Shown here one piece after another: positions 1-8,136 of a stretch of 64,000 bases of DNA. Position numbers and translations under genes: made by a program. The stretch lies in IMG/VR virus record IMGVR_UViG_3300037264_003623, positions 45,084 through 109,083 of that record; one strand, written 5' to 3'. The stretch's first letter is position 1. Every line of letters begins with the position of its first letter. The notes beneath the pieces are model-generated. The model was given only the letters and a program-made list of their open reading frames with translations, made no database searches and was not told the origin of the DNA. The stretch is from a virus.

Positions 1-78
1 GACTATTTGTCGAAGGCTCGAACATGGAAGAGCACCTGGGATGACAGTAGTGCAGCCAAGAGGCTCTACGAGGAGTAG
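1..78 (+). CDS. C-terminal end of a gene cut by the window edge
   Basis: Frame 1 is open from the first base and ends at TAG 76-78 with ...KRLYEE. Only 25 residues are visible, so no function can be given. It points the same way as the next gene and ends 20 bases before it, which suggests one operon. Confidence 0.6.
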   Translation, partial: DYLSKARTWKSTWDDSSAAKRLYEE

Positions 79-98
79 AGCGGGTCAGGAGGAGAAAC

Positions 99-416
99 AT
101 GCTCATCGGGATGAGGGTTCGGAAGGACACGGATAAGGGCGAGGCTACCGTGTTCGAGTACCGGATGGGCCAGAATGGCAGGGTGGCCCTTACGGTCGGG
201 GATCCGAACGAGATCGTCTCGGAGATCACGCTGGGGTCGGGGGACAACACGATGATCGAGGACATGGGCGGGTCATACGGGGTGAGGATGCCCCCGTTCG
301 CGAAGGGGGCCGAGAAGACATACACCCCCGCCGACGGGGTGAGCTTCATCCTTGCGCTCCTCGTCCAGTTCAGCAGGAACAACGGCTACTCGTGGGCGGA
401 GCCGATCCTCTCATGA
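99..416 (+). CDS. Hypothetical protein, paralogue of the gene at 1603
   Basis: A 105-residue protein. A ribosome site (GGAGGAG) lies just before the ATG. It aligns along its length with the 1603-1923 product: both open with ...IGxRxxRDxDxGx...FEYR and end with DGVxFxLAxLVxxxRNxGYxxxEPI. The two copies bracket the kinase-like gene, so the block looks like a duplication around it. The stop overlaps the next ATG (ATGA). No known domain is recognised; a small virion-associated role is possible from context only. Confidence 0.8.
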   Translation: MLIGMRVRKDTDKGEATVFEYRMGQNGRVALTVGDPNEIVSEITLGSGDNTMIEDMGGSYGVRMPPFAKGAEKTYTPADGVSFILALLVQFSRNNGYSWAEPILS

Positions 417-1606
417 AGACGTTCTACTCCAGGAAGTTCGCGAGGTTCATGGGTTCCATCCTGGCGAAGGCCACATGGGACCCGGATCTCCACCCGAGGA
501 GCGAGGGCGGGAAGTTCTCCAGGACCGAGGGAGTCTCTGAGGAGAGGCGGGTCGCGGAGAGGCTCATGGGGACCTCGGCGGATCAGCTTGAGGCGGAGGC
601 ACGGGAGACCGAGCGGGAGGCTTCCGCGCTGAGGGCGATGGGGAAGGGCGAGAAGGCCGCGATGGCCGACGCCGTGGCGAGGGACCTGATGGAGAGGGCG
701 AAACTGGCGAGGGAGCCGGTCAGGGTGTTCAGGCCGGGATCGGAGCCGAGGAGGCCCGCCCCGCCGATAGATCCCACGAGGCATCCGCAGGAGTCCGTGA
801 GGGGGAGGGCAGAGACGATGAGAAAAGCCTCGGGGAAGCCTGAGGCTTTCATCATGAACACGCGCAGGGTCATGGGGGGCAAGGGAGAGTGCCACCGAGT
901 CCTCTTCGACGACGGGACCAGGGCCGCCTACAAGCCGACGGCGGGGTCCGTCCTTGTGCAGATGGAGAAGCAGGGCCGGGGTGAGGAGATCACGATCGAC
1001 CCGAAGATCCCGGAATCGAAGCGCGAACGGGCCGTCTTCGATCTCAGCGCGATGGCCGGGTTCGACGTGGTGCCCCCGGTCGAGCTCGTGGACTACGATG
1101 GGGTGGGGTCCCCCGGGGGCGGGCACGCTATGGCATGGGTGGACGGGCAGGAGGCCATTGACATCGAGGACCAGTACTACAAGGACATCTCCGCGAACCA
1201 TCCCGACCTTCACCGGATTGCGGCGCTCGACTTCATCACGGGCAATGTAGACCGGCACCAGGGGAACTTCATGAGGGGGAAGGACGGGCGCTGGTACGCG
1301 ATCGACAATGGCCTCTGCTTCACCAGGGACATGGAGCTCGGGATGTCGTGGTCCGATGTCATGCGGAAGCTCATGATGCACGTCACGCCGCCGGAGGTGC
1401 GGGCGGAGATCGCCTCGATCGACAAGGACGCTATGGGCGGAATCATGAAGGAGGCGGGCTTCGACGCCGTGGACATCAAGGCCGCGCAGACGAGGCTGGA
1501 TGTGCTCAAGGCCTTGGGCGGGTGGGGGACGGAGGGGCAAATGTACGGGGCGGCCGAGGACGCCTACTTCCAGGCGGGTGGGCGCAGGCGGCCAGGGAGG
1601 GAATGA
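413..1606 (+). CDS. PI3/4-kinase-like (HipA-like fold) protein with HPR motif
   Basis: A 397-residue protein starting at the ATG that overlaps the previous stop. The C-terminal half carries the catalytic signature of PI3/4-kinase-like and HipA-like enzymes: DRHQGN at residues 280-285 (catalytic loop D, H, N) followed by AIDNG with D298 as the metal-binding aspartate, preceded by the hydrophobic DFITGN segment. An upstream YKP within a beta-strand-like stretch may be the nucleotide-binding lysine. Near the N terminus, HPRSEGGKF (from residue 27) matches a motif in other proteins of this window. Family knowledge predicts ATP-dependent phosphorylation of a protein or small molecule; the substrate is unknown. 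A second kinase of this kind lies at 49996. Coupled to the next gene by ATGA. Confidence 0.75.
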   Translation: MKTFYSRKFARFMGSILAKATWDPDLHPRSEGGKFSRTEGVSEERRVAERLMGTSADQLEAEARETEREASALRAMGKGEKAAMADAVARDLMERAKLAREPVRVFRPGSEPRRPAPPIDPTRHPQESVRGRAETMRKASGKPEAFIMNTRRVMGGKGECHRVLFDDGTRAAYKPTAGSVLVQMEKQGRGEEITIDPKIPESKRERAVFDLSAMAGFDVVPPVELVDYDGVGSPGGGHAMAWVDGQEAIDIEDQYYKDISANHPDLHRIAALDFITGNVDRHQGNFMRGKDGRWYAIDNGLCFTRDMELGMSWSDVMRKLMMHVTPPEVRAEIASIDKDAMGGIMKEAGFDAVDIKAAQTRLDVLKALGGWGTEGQMYGAAEDAYFQAGGRRRPGRE

Positions 1607-1923
1607 TCGTGCTCATTGGGGTAAGATGGGTGAGGGACGTGGACACCGGGCGGGATGTGTCGTTCGAGTACAGGCTGGACCCGAGGACCGGCAAGGCTGT
1701 CCAGGTCGCGGGGCCCGCGAGGGCGAACGACGAGGTGATCCTCTCCCCGTGGGATGGGGTGATGGGCCCCGAGATCGCCAAGTATCACGGGATGGATTTC
1801 AAGCCGGTTCCGAAGGGCGGGAGGAGGCTGACCCCGGACGACGGGGTTGACTTCCTTCTCGCCGTTCTCGTCAAGTACGCGAGGAACACCGGCTACGGCA
1901 GGGTCGAGCCGATCAGCCGATAG
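1603..1923 (+). CDS. Hypothetical protein, paralogue of the gene at 99
   Basis: A 106-residue protein. The ATG at 1603 overlaps the kinase stop (ATGA) and follows GGGAGG. A longer open frame runs upstream inside the kinase gene, but that part is a shadow. The pair with 99-416 is clear from the shared FEYR, DGVDFLLAVLV and RNTGY segments. Function unknown; its place in the operon suggests the same role as its paralogue. Confidence 0.8.
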   Translation: MIVLIGVRWVRDVDTGRDVSFEYRLDPRTGKAVQVAGPARANDEVILSPWDGVMGPEIAKYHGMDFKPVPKGGRRLTPDDGVDFLLAVLVKYARNTGYGRVEPISR

Positions 1924-1932
1924 GAGGATCAG

Positions 1933-3258
1933 ATGGAGACGCCGTCGAGCAGGGCCACGAGCAATCTGATTTCCAAGTCCCTGGAGACCGTCCAGGAGAC
2001 GCCGGGCCAGGTGTCCTCGAAGGAGATGCAGGACCTCTCCGCGATGATCCTGAAGGCGATGGACGACCCCGCCTTCGTCGAGACGGTCTGCCCGAGCGGC
2101 GGCTGCCCCGAGCTCCGCGGCCTCCTCCTGGAGGTGGTCGAGCGGGCCAAGGAGGAGGACGACTCCCCCGAGGTCAAGGCGTGCGTCTCGAAGAAGATCC
2201 CGATCCTCATCGAAGAGGGATATCCGAGAGCCCAAAGTGTCGCGATCGCGTTCTCGGTTTGCCGCAAGGACCCGTCCGTCGCCGACAAGGCGGTGAAGGT
2301 CGAGGGGACGCCCCGCTACATGACCGAGGCGGAGCTCCGCGCCATGAAGCCGAAGAAGCCGGAGACCGACACGGACACGGAGATCGAGTCCGCGATCGGG
2401 TGCGATCTCGACGCGCTCAACAGGACGACTTCCGTCCTGATTTCCAAGGCCGGGACCTCTGATGGCGCGAAGCTGGGGTGGGAGACCCGTAGGGGCGGAG
2501 CGCCCACTGATGAACCCAAGGCTGGGATGCCCTCCAGGCAGGAGTGGGATGGGTTCCAATCGAACGCTGATGCGGTATTCGATGTCAGCAGGGGCGCGGT
2601 CAAAGAGGTTGAACGGATCGAGGAGAGGGCCATAGAAGCGGAAGAGGAGGGTAGATCCCGCCTACATCCGTTCGGCGTGAAAGAGCCGACGACGCCGAAG
2701 GGCGTGGAGCAGGCTCTGAACAAGCTGGCGGATGTCGCGCCGAAGGCCGCTGACCTCGCGGCGAGACTGAAAGGCGTCCCTGGGGTGGACGAGGGGAAGA
2801 GGAAGGCCGCTGAGGACAAGATGCGGGGATGGAAAGGTGGGGTGCCCCGTGAGGAGATGCAGGATTTCAACGACATCGTGTCCGACATCTACACGATGGT
2901 AGACAGCGCCAGGGCGGACCATGACCCGAAGTACATGGAGGGGTCCGAGCCCGTGACGCGGCCTTCCGTGGGCAAGGAGCTCGTTCTGAACCTGGGCGTG
3001 CAGAAGCGGTTCTTGTCCCTGCAAGACCTTGAGGGATTCAAGCCGACGAAACCGGAGGACGTCCGCCCGCCACGGGAGAGCACCAGGCACGAGGGCGAGC
3101 CGGAAGACTCGGGGCTTCGTCGCCTCATCATGCCGGGATGGGCCCGAAAGGGCGGCCAGGTTGCGCCTCCCGGTGACGTCCCGAAGGATAGGATCAGGGG
3201 CGATGGCTTGACCGAGATGCTCATGCCGAGCAGGAAAGAGGACGAGCCCAAGGAATAG
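1933..3258 (+). CDS. Hypothetical virion-associated protein with GTSxGAKxGWETRR motif
   Basis: A 441-residue protein with a ribosome site (AGGAGG) before ATG 1933. The N-terminal third has paired cysteines around residues 56-80 and a compact helical look; the remainder is charged and probably extended. At residues 174-187 it has GTSDGAKLGWETRR, one of six copies of this motif in five proteins of the window. No enzymatic domain is recognised. It sits between the kinase block and other motif-bearing genes, all in one direction, which suggests a shared destination (virion or injected proteins) rather than metabolism. That role is inference. Confidence 0.75.
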   Translation: METPSSRATSNLISKSLETVQETPGQVSSKEMQDLSAMILKAMDDPAFVETVCPSGGCPELRGLLLEVVERAKEEDDSPEVKACVSKKIPILIEEGYPRAQSVAIAFSVCRKDPSVADKAVKVEGTPRYMTEAELRAMKPKKPETDTDTEIESAIGCDLDALNRTTSVLISKAGTSDGAKLGWETRRGGAPTDEPKAGMPSRQEWDGFQSNADAVFDVSRGAVKEVERIEERAIEAEEEGRSRLHPFGVKEPTTPKGVEQALNKLADVAPKAADLAARLKGVPGVDEGKRKAAEDKMRGWKGGVPREEMQDFNDIVSDIYTMVDSARADHDPKYMEGSEPVTRPSVGKELVLNLGVQKRFLSLQDLEGFKPTKPEDVRPPRESTRHEGEPEDSGLRRLIMPGWARKGGQVAPPGDVPKDRIRGDGLTEMLMPSRKEDEPKE

Positions 3259-3273
3259 CGCACACGATGTGCG
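3259..3273. promoter_or_regulatory. Intergenic palindrome, copy 1 (CGCACA-CGA-TGTGCG)
   Basis: Perfect 6-base arms around a 3-base centre, immediately after the 3258 stop and before the ribosome site of the next gene. Three similar copies occur at 6790, 23909 and 48517. Its centre supplies an ATG (3267) opening a 9-codon frame that ends on the GTG start of the next gene, so a translational role is as possible as protein binding. Confidence 0.6.
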
Positions 3274-3292
3274 GAAACCGGAGGAATACCCC

Positions 3293-3976
3293 GTGAAAGA
3301 GCGCAAGGACAAGGACCTGGGCTCGATTTTCAACGCCAAGTCCCTCCTCGACGGGCAGGGGACCCCACAGCGGGACACCGCCCAGAGCAGGAAGGTCGCC
3401 CTGGACTTCGCCGGGATGCTCGCGAAGGATGGCACGAGCGAGGGTGCGAAGAAGGGCTGGGAAACTCGACGCGGCGCGGCAGCCCTGTCCGAGGGCCCCA
3501 AGGAGTTCAGAGACTTCATGGTAGGAGCCATCGCCCAGCGCGACACCCCTGATGCCAAGGCGACGAAGGAGATGGCGGAGAATCTCAAGGACAGTGATGT
3601 TCCCCTGAAGGATGCTTTTACCGCCGCTCAGAAACGGGTTGACCAGGCCGACGCCCTCGCCGGGGAGACCCTCAAGCGGTTCGGCTCCGCCCTTTCCCAG
3701 TATCACGTCGACAACATCAATCGCGAGCGGGAGACGATCAAGCGGGCCATGGATGTCGCCGACAGGCATGTCCGGGAGAACAGCCGGGGGTATGCCGCCG
3801 ACGCCATCAGCAACGCCGTCGAGGGCGCGGACCTCATGTCGATCTGGGCATCTTCCGCGGTCGGAGAAGTCTGGAAAAAGCAGACCCGGGAGAGGGGGGT
3901 GGGGAAGTCCGGCACTTCCGAGGGGGTCCCGAAGACCCTCAAGGGGTCGTTCCTGACCGAAGGCGACACACAATAG
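3293..3976 (+). CDS. Hypothetical virion-associated protein with GTSEGAKKGWETRR motif
   Basis: A 227-residue product if started at GTG 3293, which has GGAGG eight bases upstream; an in-frame GTG at 3269 lies inside the palindrome and has no ribosome site. The motif GTSEGAKKGWETRR occupies about residues 47-60. The rest is helical and charged, with no recognised domain. It is the third gene in a row in the motif-bearing block. Confidence 0.72.
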   Translation: MKERKDKDLGSIFNAKSLLDGQGTPQRDTAQSRKVALDFAGMLAKDGTSEGAKKGWETRRGAAALSEGPKEFRDFMVGAIAQRDTPDAKATKEMAENLKDSDVPLKDAFTAAQKRVDQADALAGETLKRFGSALSQYHVDNINRERETIKRAMDVADRHVRENSRGYAADAISNAVEGADLMSIWASSAVGEVWKKQTRERGVGKSGTSEGVPKTLKGSFLTEGDTQ

Positions 3977-4001
3977 GTTGCGTTTCCCATCCGGTTCCTT
4001 C

Positions 4002-4029
4002 TTGGCGAATACGCTAAAGGGTGTATAAT
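4002..4029 (+). promoter_or_regulatory. Promoter of the JAMM-domain gene, start on the ATG
   Basis: TTGGCG at 4002-4007, a 16-base spacer, and TATAAT at 4024-4029. Six bases separate the -10 box from ATG 4036, so the predicted +1 is the A of the start codon and the mRNA would be leaderless. No ribosome site lies in front of this ATG. Confidence 0.65.
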
Positions 4030-4035
4030 AGGATC

Positions 4036-5598
4036 ATGGAAGTGGGCGCGATCTATGACGTCCAGAAGGAAGGCACCTCCGAGGGTGCCTACCGCGGGTG
4101 GGAGACTAGGAGAGACGGCCCGAGGGCCGCCCCTTTCGTCGAAGCGCGGAGGAAGATTGGGAGCATGGTGGAGGAGGCCAACGAGGAGTTCAAGAGGGAG
4201 GTTGCTCTTCACCTGAAGGGTATCCCGAGCGACTACGCGGGGATGACACGCAGGGACAGGGAGAACAGAGCCGAAGGCCTGAGGCTCGTTCGGGATGCAG
4301 TCGAGAGACTGAGGGGGGCCGAGGTCGCGGAGGCGGACAGGGGTACGCTCGCCAGGATGATCGACTACGCGGAGCGGGAAGCCCCCATCATCAGCGAGCG
4401 CGACAAGGGGGACCGGAGGTGGCACGAGGAGTTCGACGCCTTCCTCGCCGAAGCCGAGGAGGTCGCGTCCAGGGCGAAGGAGCCCGAGGGAATGGAAAAG
4501 GGCGAGGTCGTCGTCTGGGAGCCGAGCAGGCATCCCCGGGGGGAGGGGGGCCGGTTCGCCCAGGCCGAGGCCAGGGATCCCGAGGAGAGGCGGAGGCTGG
4601 TCGAGTCCGCGGCGTCCGAGGCCGCCAGGCGGGTTATCGACAGCATGGGCCGAGACGCGAACAGGGTGATCTACGATACGGTGAGCGAGTTCGGCCTGTC
4701 CGGCAACGACGCGGCCGAGGCGTTCCAGATGGCCGACCGGAGGCTGCGGAAGGAGCGGGAGCTGGATGTGCTCCGCAAGGCCACTGGGGACCTGCTCTCG
4801 AAGGTCGAGTTCGAGGAGGACGAGCACCCGAGGGACCCCGCAGGCAGGTTCGCCTCCAGGGGAGAAGGGGTCGCGCCGAGGGCCGATGCCGTCTCGAAGG
4901 AGGAGATCGACAGGGTGTTCGACGGCAGGGCGAAGAACCCGAGCACGCCCGATGAGCAGAGCCGCCTGCACCAGGAGATCGAGGCCTCGGCGGACAGGGC
5001 GAGTCGGATGTCGCAGGAGGACCACATCTCCGGGGTGCCCGAGAGGATGACCAAGGTATCCGAGAGGGCGGAGGCCGTCGTGATGTCCCTCGGCAGGAGG
5101 ATCATGGAGGAGGGCGCAGCTAACTGGAAGGAGTTCGTCTTCGCGGTGGAGAACGGGAGCGGGGACGTGGTGGGGATGAGGGAGGGCGACAAGGAATCAG
5201 CGTCGTGCGTCGGGATCTACGGGGGGATGGACAGGGATAGGGGATACACGTTCGTCCACAACCATCCCACAAGCAACTCCTTCTCGGACGTGGACGTGAT
5301 CATATTCACTAGGATCCCCCAGTTTACGAGGGCGGTGGTGGTCAGCGGGATGTGGACGTACATTCTGGAGAAGCCGCCGGGGTGGAACTTCAGGAAGGTT
5401 TGGGGCGTGGACGATGCCAGGGCGGAGTACCTCCGCCAGAGCGACGTGCTGACGCCCAAGTACAAGCCCCCCGCCAACCCGGACGGGACGAGGGACGACG
5501 CCAGGGACAGGGTCGCGTGGCGGGAGCAGGGCCATGAGGTGATATCCAACCTGGCGAAGCTCTACGGGCTGTCCTACAGGAGGGAGAAGAGGGCATGA
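4036..5598 (+). CDS. JAMM/JAB-domain protein with GTSEGA and two HPR motifs
   Basis: A 520-residue protein. ATG 4036 is preferred over an in-frame GTG at 4021 because that GTG forms part of the -10 box. Order of parts: GTSEGAYRGWETRR at residues 13-26; HPRGEGGRFAQ near 166; HPRDPAGRFAS near 264; and a C-terminal JAB/MPN-like domain with HNHP at 408-411 followed by SFSDVD at 415-420. This matches the HxHP...SxxD zinc-binding pattern of JAMM isopeptidases and RadC-like proteins. Known members cleave isopeptide or peptide bonds or act as structural MPN domains; which applies here is not visible. The combination of two virion-type motifs with an enzyme domain suggests a protein carried in the capsid (inference). 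Confidence 0.75.
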   Translation: MEVGAIYDVQKEGTSEGAYRGWETRRDGPRAAPFVEARRKIGSMVEEANEEFKREVALHLKGIPSDYAGMTRRDRENRAEGLRLVRDAVERLRGAEVAEADRGTLARMIDYAEREAPIISERDKGDRRWHEEFDAFLAEAEEVASRAKEPEGMEKGEVVVWEPSRHPRGEGGRFAQAEARDPEERRRLVESAASEAARRVIDSMGRDANRVIYDTVSEFGLSGNDAAEAFQMADRRLRKERELDVLRKATGDLLSKVEFEEDEHPRDPAGRFASRGEGVAPRADAVSKEEIDRVFDGRAKNPSTPDEQSRLHQEIEASADRASRMSQEDHISGVPERMTKVSERAEAVVMSLGRRIMEEGAANWKEFVFAVENGSGDVVGMREGDKESASCVGIYGGMDRDRGYTFVHNHPTSNSFSDVDVIIFTRIPQFTRAVVVSGMWTYILEKPPGWNFRKVWGVDDARAEYLRQSDVLTPKYKPPANPDGTRDDARDRVAWREQGHEVISNLAKLYGLSYRREKRA

Positions 5599-6704
5599 AG
5601 GATCCGAAGGTGCCGATCACCGAGTGGGACATCGACGACCGCGGCAACGTGCCTCCCTACGGGAACGCCGTCGCGAAGGAGGGCACTTCTGAAGGGGCGA
5701 AGCTGGGATGGGAAACGAGGCGGGAGGGCGGACAGGCGGAGGAGAAGAAGCCGGACGCCTCATCCTTCGAGACGCCCCCCGAGAATTGGCAGCAAAGTCT
5801 GCCGTACCAGCATCGGCTGAACTTGGGTGCATGGACGGAGTGGCTCACCAACCTGAGGATGTCCCATGTCTACCGCCAGGGGGGCGAGGCCAAGCCCTAC
5901 CGGCCAGAGTTCGCCGACGTCGCGGCTCGGCGCGAGGTCGGGCGGTGGCTCGATCGCAACGACGATAAGATGATCTACCACATCTCGCGGAAGGTGGACA
6001 TCTCGCATGGGCCGAGGGACGAGAAGATCGGCGAGGCGGTCGGGCTGGTTCAGGAGATCGTTCGCATGGCCCAGGCCGAGGCGCGGAGGGAGGCCGAGAC
6101 GCAGGCCAAGAAGAACCCTCTGTCCGGCGTCCTGTTCGGGAAGGCCAGGGTCGTGGGCGGATTCCCACTCACGCAGGAGGACGCGCTCGCGAAGGAAGGC
6201 ACGTCCGAAGGCGCCAAGAAAGGGTGGGAGACCAGGCGCGAGGGCGGCGGGGCGCTATCCGAAGAGGAGCGCAAGAGGGCCATTCGATCCCTTGAGGTGC
6301 GGGGCGCGGCGGACAGGGGCGACGTGTCCGTGAAGATCGTCCCCCTTCTTACCGGGGAGGGGTTCGGGGTGGAGACCACGGTGGCTGGCGACAGGAGGAA
6401 CCCGAGGGAGCCCGCCATGACGATGGAGGAGGCACGCAGGTTCGCCCTGGAGCAGCTCCAGAGCCCCCGCCCGACCCAGACCCCCGAGATGAAGCCGAAG
6501 CCCGAGGCGGAGGAGAAGAAGCCCTCTCCGACGCCCGTGAGGCCCTACAGGAACCCCGGAGACTTGGCCGCCGACTACAAGCGGCAAGGTATCCCGAAGC
6601 AACGTGCCTGGGATCAGTTCATCATCGACACTGTCCTCTCCCCGAAGTTCCGGTCGGAGCAGGTGGACGCGAGGGAGTTCTTCCAGGCCTACGATAGGGC
6701 GTAG
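5595..6704 (+). CDS. Hypothetical virion-associated protein with two GTSEGAKxGWETRR motifs
   Basis: A 369-residue protein coupled to the preceding gene by ATGA. It carries the motif twice, at residues 30-43 (GTSEGAKLGWETRR) and 202-215 (GTSEGAKKGWETRR), each followed by EGG and a different sequence. The protein therefore looks like two motif-plus-domain units, followed by a proline-rich linker and a short C-terminal helical segment. No enzyme domain is recognised. The repeat inside one polypeptide suggests the motif is a movable tag or binding element. Confidence 0.75.
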   Translation: MKDPKVPITEWDIDDRGNVPPYGNAVAKEGTSEGAKLGWETRREGGQAEEKKPDASSFETPPENWQQSLPYQHRLNLGAWTEWLTNLRMSHVYRQGGEAKPYRPEFADVAARREVGRWLDRNDDKMIYHISRKVDISHGPRDEKIGEAVGLVQEIVRMAQAEARREAETQAKKNPLSGVLFGKARVVGGFPLTQEDALAKEGTSEGAKKGWETRREGGGALSEEERKRAIRSLEVRGAADRGDVSVKIVPLLTGEGFGVETTVAGDRRNPREPAMTMEEARRFALEQLQSPRPTQTPEMKPKPEAEEKKPSPTPVRPYRNPGDLAADYKRQGIPKQRAWDQFIIDTVLSPKFRSEQVDAREFFQAYDRA

Positions 6705-6789
6705 GTCGCGGGGAGATGGAACGGTGGAGGCAGACTGCATCCTATCTCTGCTTCTTGCCCTACCAGATCCTGCGGCTTGAGCACAGAGG

Positions 6790-6804
6790 CGCACACGGTG
6801 TGCG
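6790..6804. promoter_or_regulatory. Intergenic palindrome, copy 2 (CGCACA-CGG-TGTGCG)
   Basis: Six-base arms with centre CGG, between the 6704 stop and the ATG at 6819. The GTG in its right arm (6798) is in frame with the next gene, as also seen for copies 3 and 4. Confidence 0.6.
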
Positions 6805-6818
6805 GGAATGGGTGTCAC

Positions 6819-7397
6819 ATGGCGGAGGCGGGAGGAAGGGTTTGCTCGTGCGGCCATCCCGAGTCGTCGCACGACCGGTTCGGCTGCCACTATGGCGGCT
6901 GCCCTTGTCCCCGCTTCGACCCCTTGCCTTCCTTGGCAGAGAACTTCAAGGAGGTCATCGACCTTGTGCGCCTCGCAATCGAGCTGCACCCACAGCTCAA
7001 GATGTACTGGTATTACTCTCCTCGGGGTCACCGGCGCTACCTGATGCCCACCCGGGTTGGGAAGTCGAGGCGCTACTCGACGGGCACCCTGAAAGGTGAC
7101 ACGGAAGCGGCCCCCGTAGGGCTCGGATCCGGGTCGGCCGCGCCCTCAAACCCCTCCGGAATCGGTCGCGGGGCCGTCCAGGCTGCCCCCAGGAACCAGC
7201 GCGAAGCCTCTTGGGCCACTTCCCCGCATGGGCGCGGCGGCCTCCTCGCTCCGGGCCGCGGGCGCCGTCTCCCCTTCTCCATCAACGACTTGCATCCCAC
7301 CAGGAACCAGGACGCACACGCATACCCCCTCGATGGGTATGCGCCGGCTCTCAAAAACGTCGCAAGTCCTCGCGCACGAGGGATTTACGTCAGATAG
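6819..7397 (+). CDS. Small zinc-binding protein (CxCGH...H...CxC), long uncertain tail
   Basis: A 192-residue frame from ATG 6819; GTG 6798 inside the palindrome is an alternative start. The first 30 residues hold CSCGHPESSH then C...C-x-C followed by RFD, a compact Cys/His zinc-binding layout known from small bacterial and phage proteins. Residues about 40-75 (DLVRLAIELHPQLKMYW) are duplicated as a fragment at 8035-8136. The last 100 residues are low in complexity and may not be a folded domain. Function unknown; nucleic-acid or protein binding is the usual guess for such knuckles. Confidence 0.6.
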   Translation: MAEAGGRVCSCGHPESSHDRFGCHYGGCPCPRFDPLPSLAENFKEVIDLVRLAIELHPQLKMYWYYSPRGHRRYLMPTRVGKSRRYSTGTLKGDTEAAPVGLGSGSAAPSNPSGIGRGAVQAAPRNQREASWATSPHGRGGLLAPGRGRRLPFSINDLHPTRNQDAHAYPLDGYAPALKNVASPRARGIYVR

Positions 7398-7417
7398 AGA
7401 AGTCATAGGAGGAGGCT

Positions 7418-7627
7418 ATGAGAGCGGAAACGAGTGAGGAAACGAGGTCCCCGACGAGGGTGATGTCGTCTGCCCTGGAGAAGGCGGGGTTCCGGGACCT
7501 GGGGGCGTACTTCCGGGCGAGGACGAGGGCGACGTTCGTCGTAATGTCAAGGGAGATGGGGGTTTCGGGCGAGACAGTGAGGCGGTGGTACAGGGATTGG
7601 TCGGGGGTGAACTCGGACTGCTCGTAG
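7418..7627 (+). CDS. Small helix-turn-helix-like protein
   Basis: A 69-residue protein with AGGAGG just before ATG 7418. The C-terminal half (MSREMGVSGETVRRWYRDW) reads as a short helix-turn-helix with the usual small residue and turn, so DNA binding is likely. It is divergent from any named repressor I know. It lies directly upstream of the ribbon-helix-helix repressor and its triple operator, so the two may form a small control unit. Confidence 0.65.
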   Translation: MRAETSEETRSPTRVMSSALEKAGFRDLGAYFRARTRATFVVMSREMGVSGETVRRWYRDWSGVNSDCS

Positions 7628-7652
7628 GAAGACGATTCCCAACTCTCCGTCT

Positions 7653-7756
7653 TTGCATGCCTCTTGGAGAGGCGTGTTATTCCCTTGATCCGCCTCTGGG
7701 AGAGGCGTATTATCCCCAGGAAAGCACTTGACCAGCCTCTCGGAGAGGCGTATAAT
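7653..7756 (+). promoter_or_regulatory. Three tandem promoter-operators of the RHH repressor
   Basis: Three copies of CCTCTNGGAGAGGCG followed by a -10-like hexamer lie at 7660-7680 (TGTTAT), 7693-7713 (TATTAT) and 7736-7756 (TATAAT). Each copy is an inverted repeat CCTCT-N-GGAGAGG filling the spacer between a -35-like hexamer (TTTGCA or TTGCAT, TTGATC, TTGACC) and the -10 box. Copy starts are 33 and 43 bases apart, close to three and four helical turns, so the sites face the same side of the DNA. The last -10 box is six bases from ATG 7763. This is a layout expected for autorepression by the adjacent protein. Confidence 0.75.
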
Positions 7757-7762
7757 AGAGAC

Positions 7763-8029
7763 ATGACCAGAACGAGGAAGCACACGAAGGAGATCCGGGT
7801 CTGGGTCACGCCGGAGCTCGACGCTCTGTTGGGGGAGAAGGCAGGGACGGAGGGCCGGAGCAAGTCCGATTTCGTGAGGAGGCTGTTGGAGGGGGTGCTG
7901 TCTCCAGGCCAGGCGGATTCCCATCGAGCGGCCCCCGCTGATGCTTCCTCCCGCGCCGCGCCTTGGGGGACATCGGTGAAGTTGACGCGGACCAGCATGA
8001 GCTCGGACGAGTTCCTGAAGGACACGTAG
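7763..8029 (+). CDS. Ribbon-helix-helix (Arc/MetJ-type) transcriptional regulator
   Basis: An 88-residue protein. The first 45 residues match the RHH fold: a basic start, the strand KEIRVWVTPEL, helix A, the turn GRSKSDFV, and helix B RRLLEGVL. The tail is alanine/proline-rich and then polar. The ATG is exactly where transcription from the third promoter should begin, so translation is probably leaderless; a longer open frame upstream runs through the operators and is not coding. Known RHH proteins bind as dimers of dimers to short inverted repeats in their own promoters, which fits the three operators directly upstream. Confidence 0.85.
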   Translation: MTRTRKHTKEIRVWVTPELDALLGEKAGTEGRSKSDFVRRLLEGVLSPGQADSHRAAPADASSRAAPWGTSVKLTRTSMSSDEFLKDT

Positions 8030-8034
8030 GATTC

Positions 8035-8136
8035 GACCTAGTGCGCCTCGCACTGGATCTGCACCCGCAACTCAAGATGTATTGGGATCACTCTCCACGT
8101 CGATGGAGGCGTCACCTGATCTGGAGGACGCGATGA
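8035..8136 (+). pseudogene. Duplicated fragment of the zinc-protein gene at 6819
   Basis: Read in frame, this stretch gives DLVRLALDLHPQLKMYW and a further 14 residues, closely matching the 6819 product (DLVRLAIELHPQLKMYW). It has no start codon of its own, begins straight after the RHH stop, and ends at a TGA overlapping the next ATG. It is probably the remnant of a tandem copy into which the repressor block was inserted. Confidence 0.65.
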
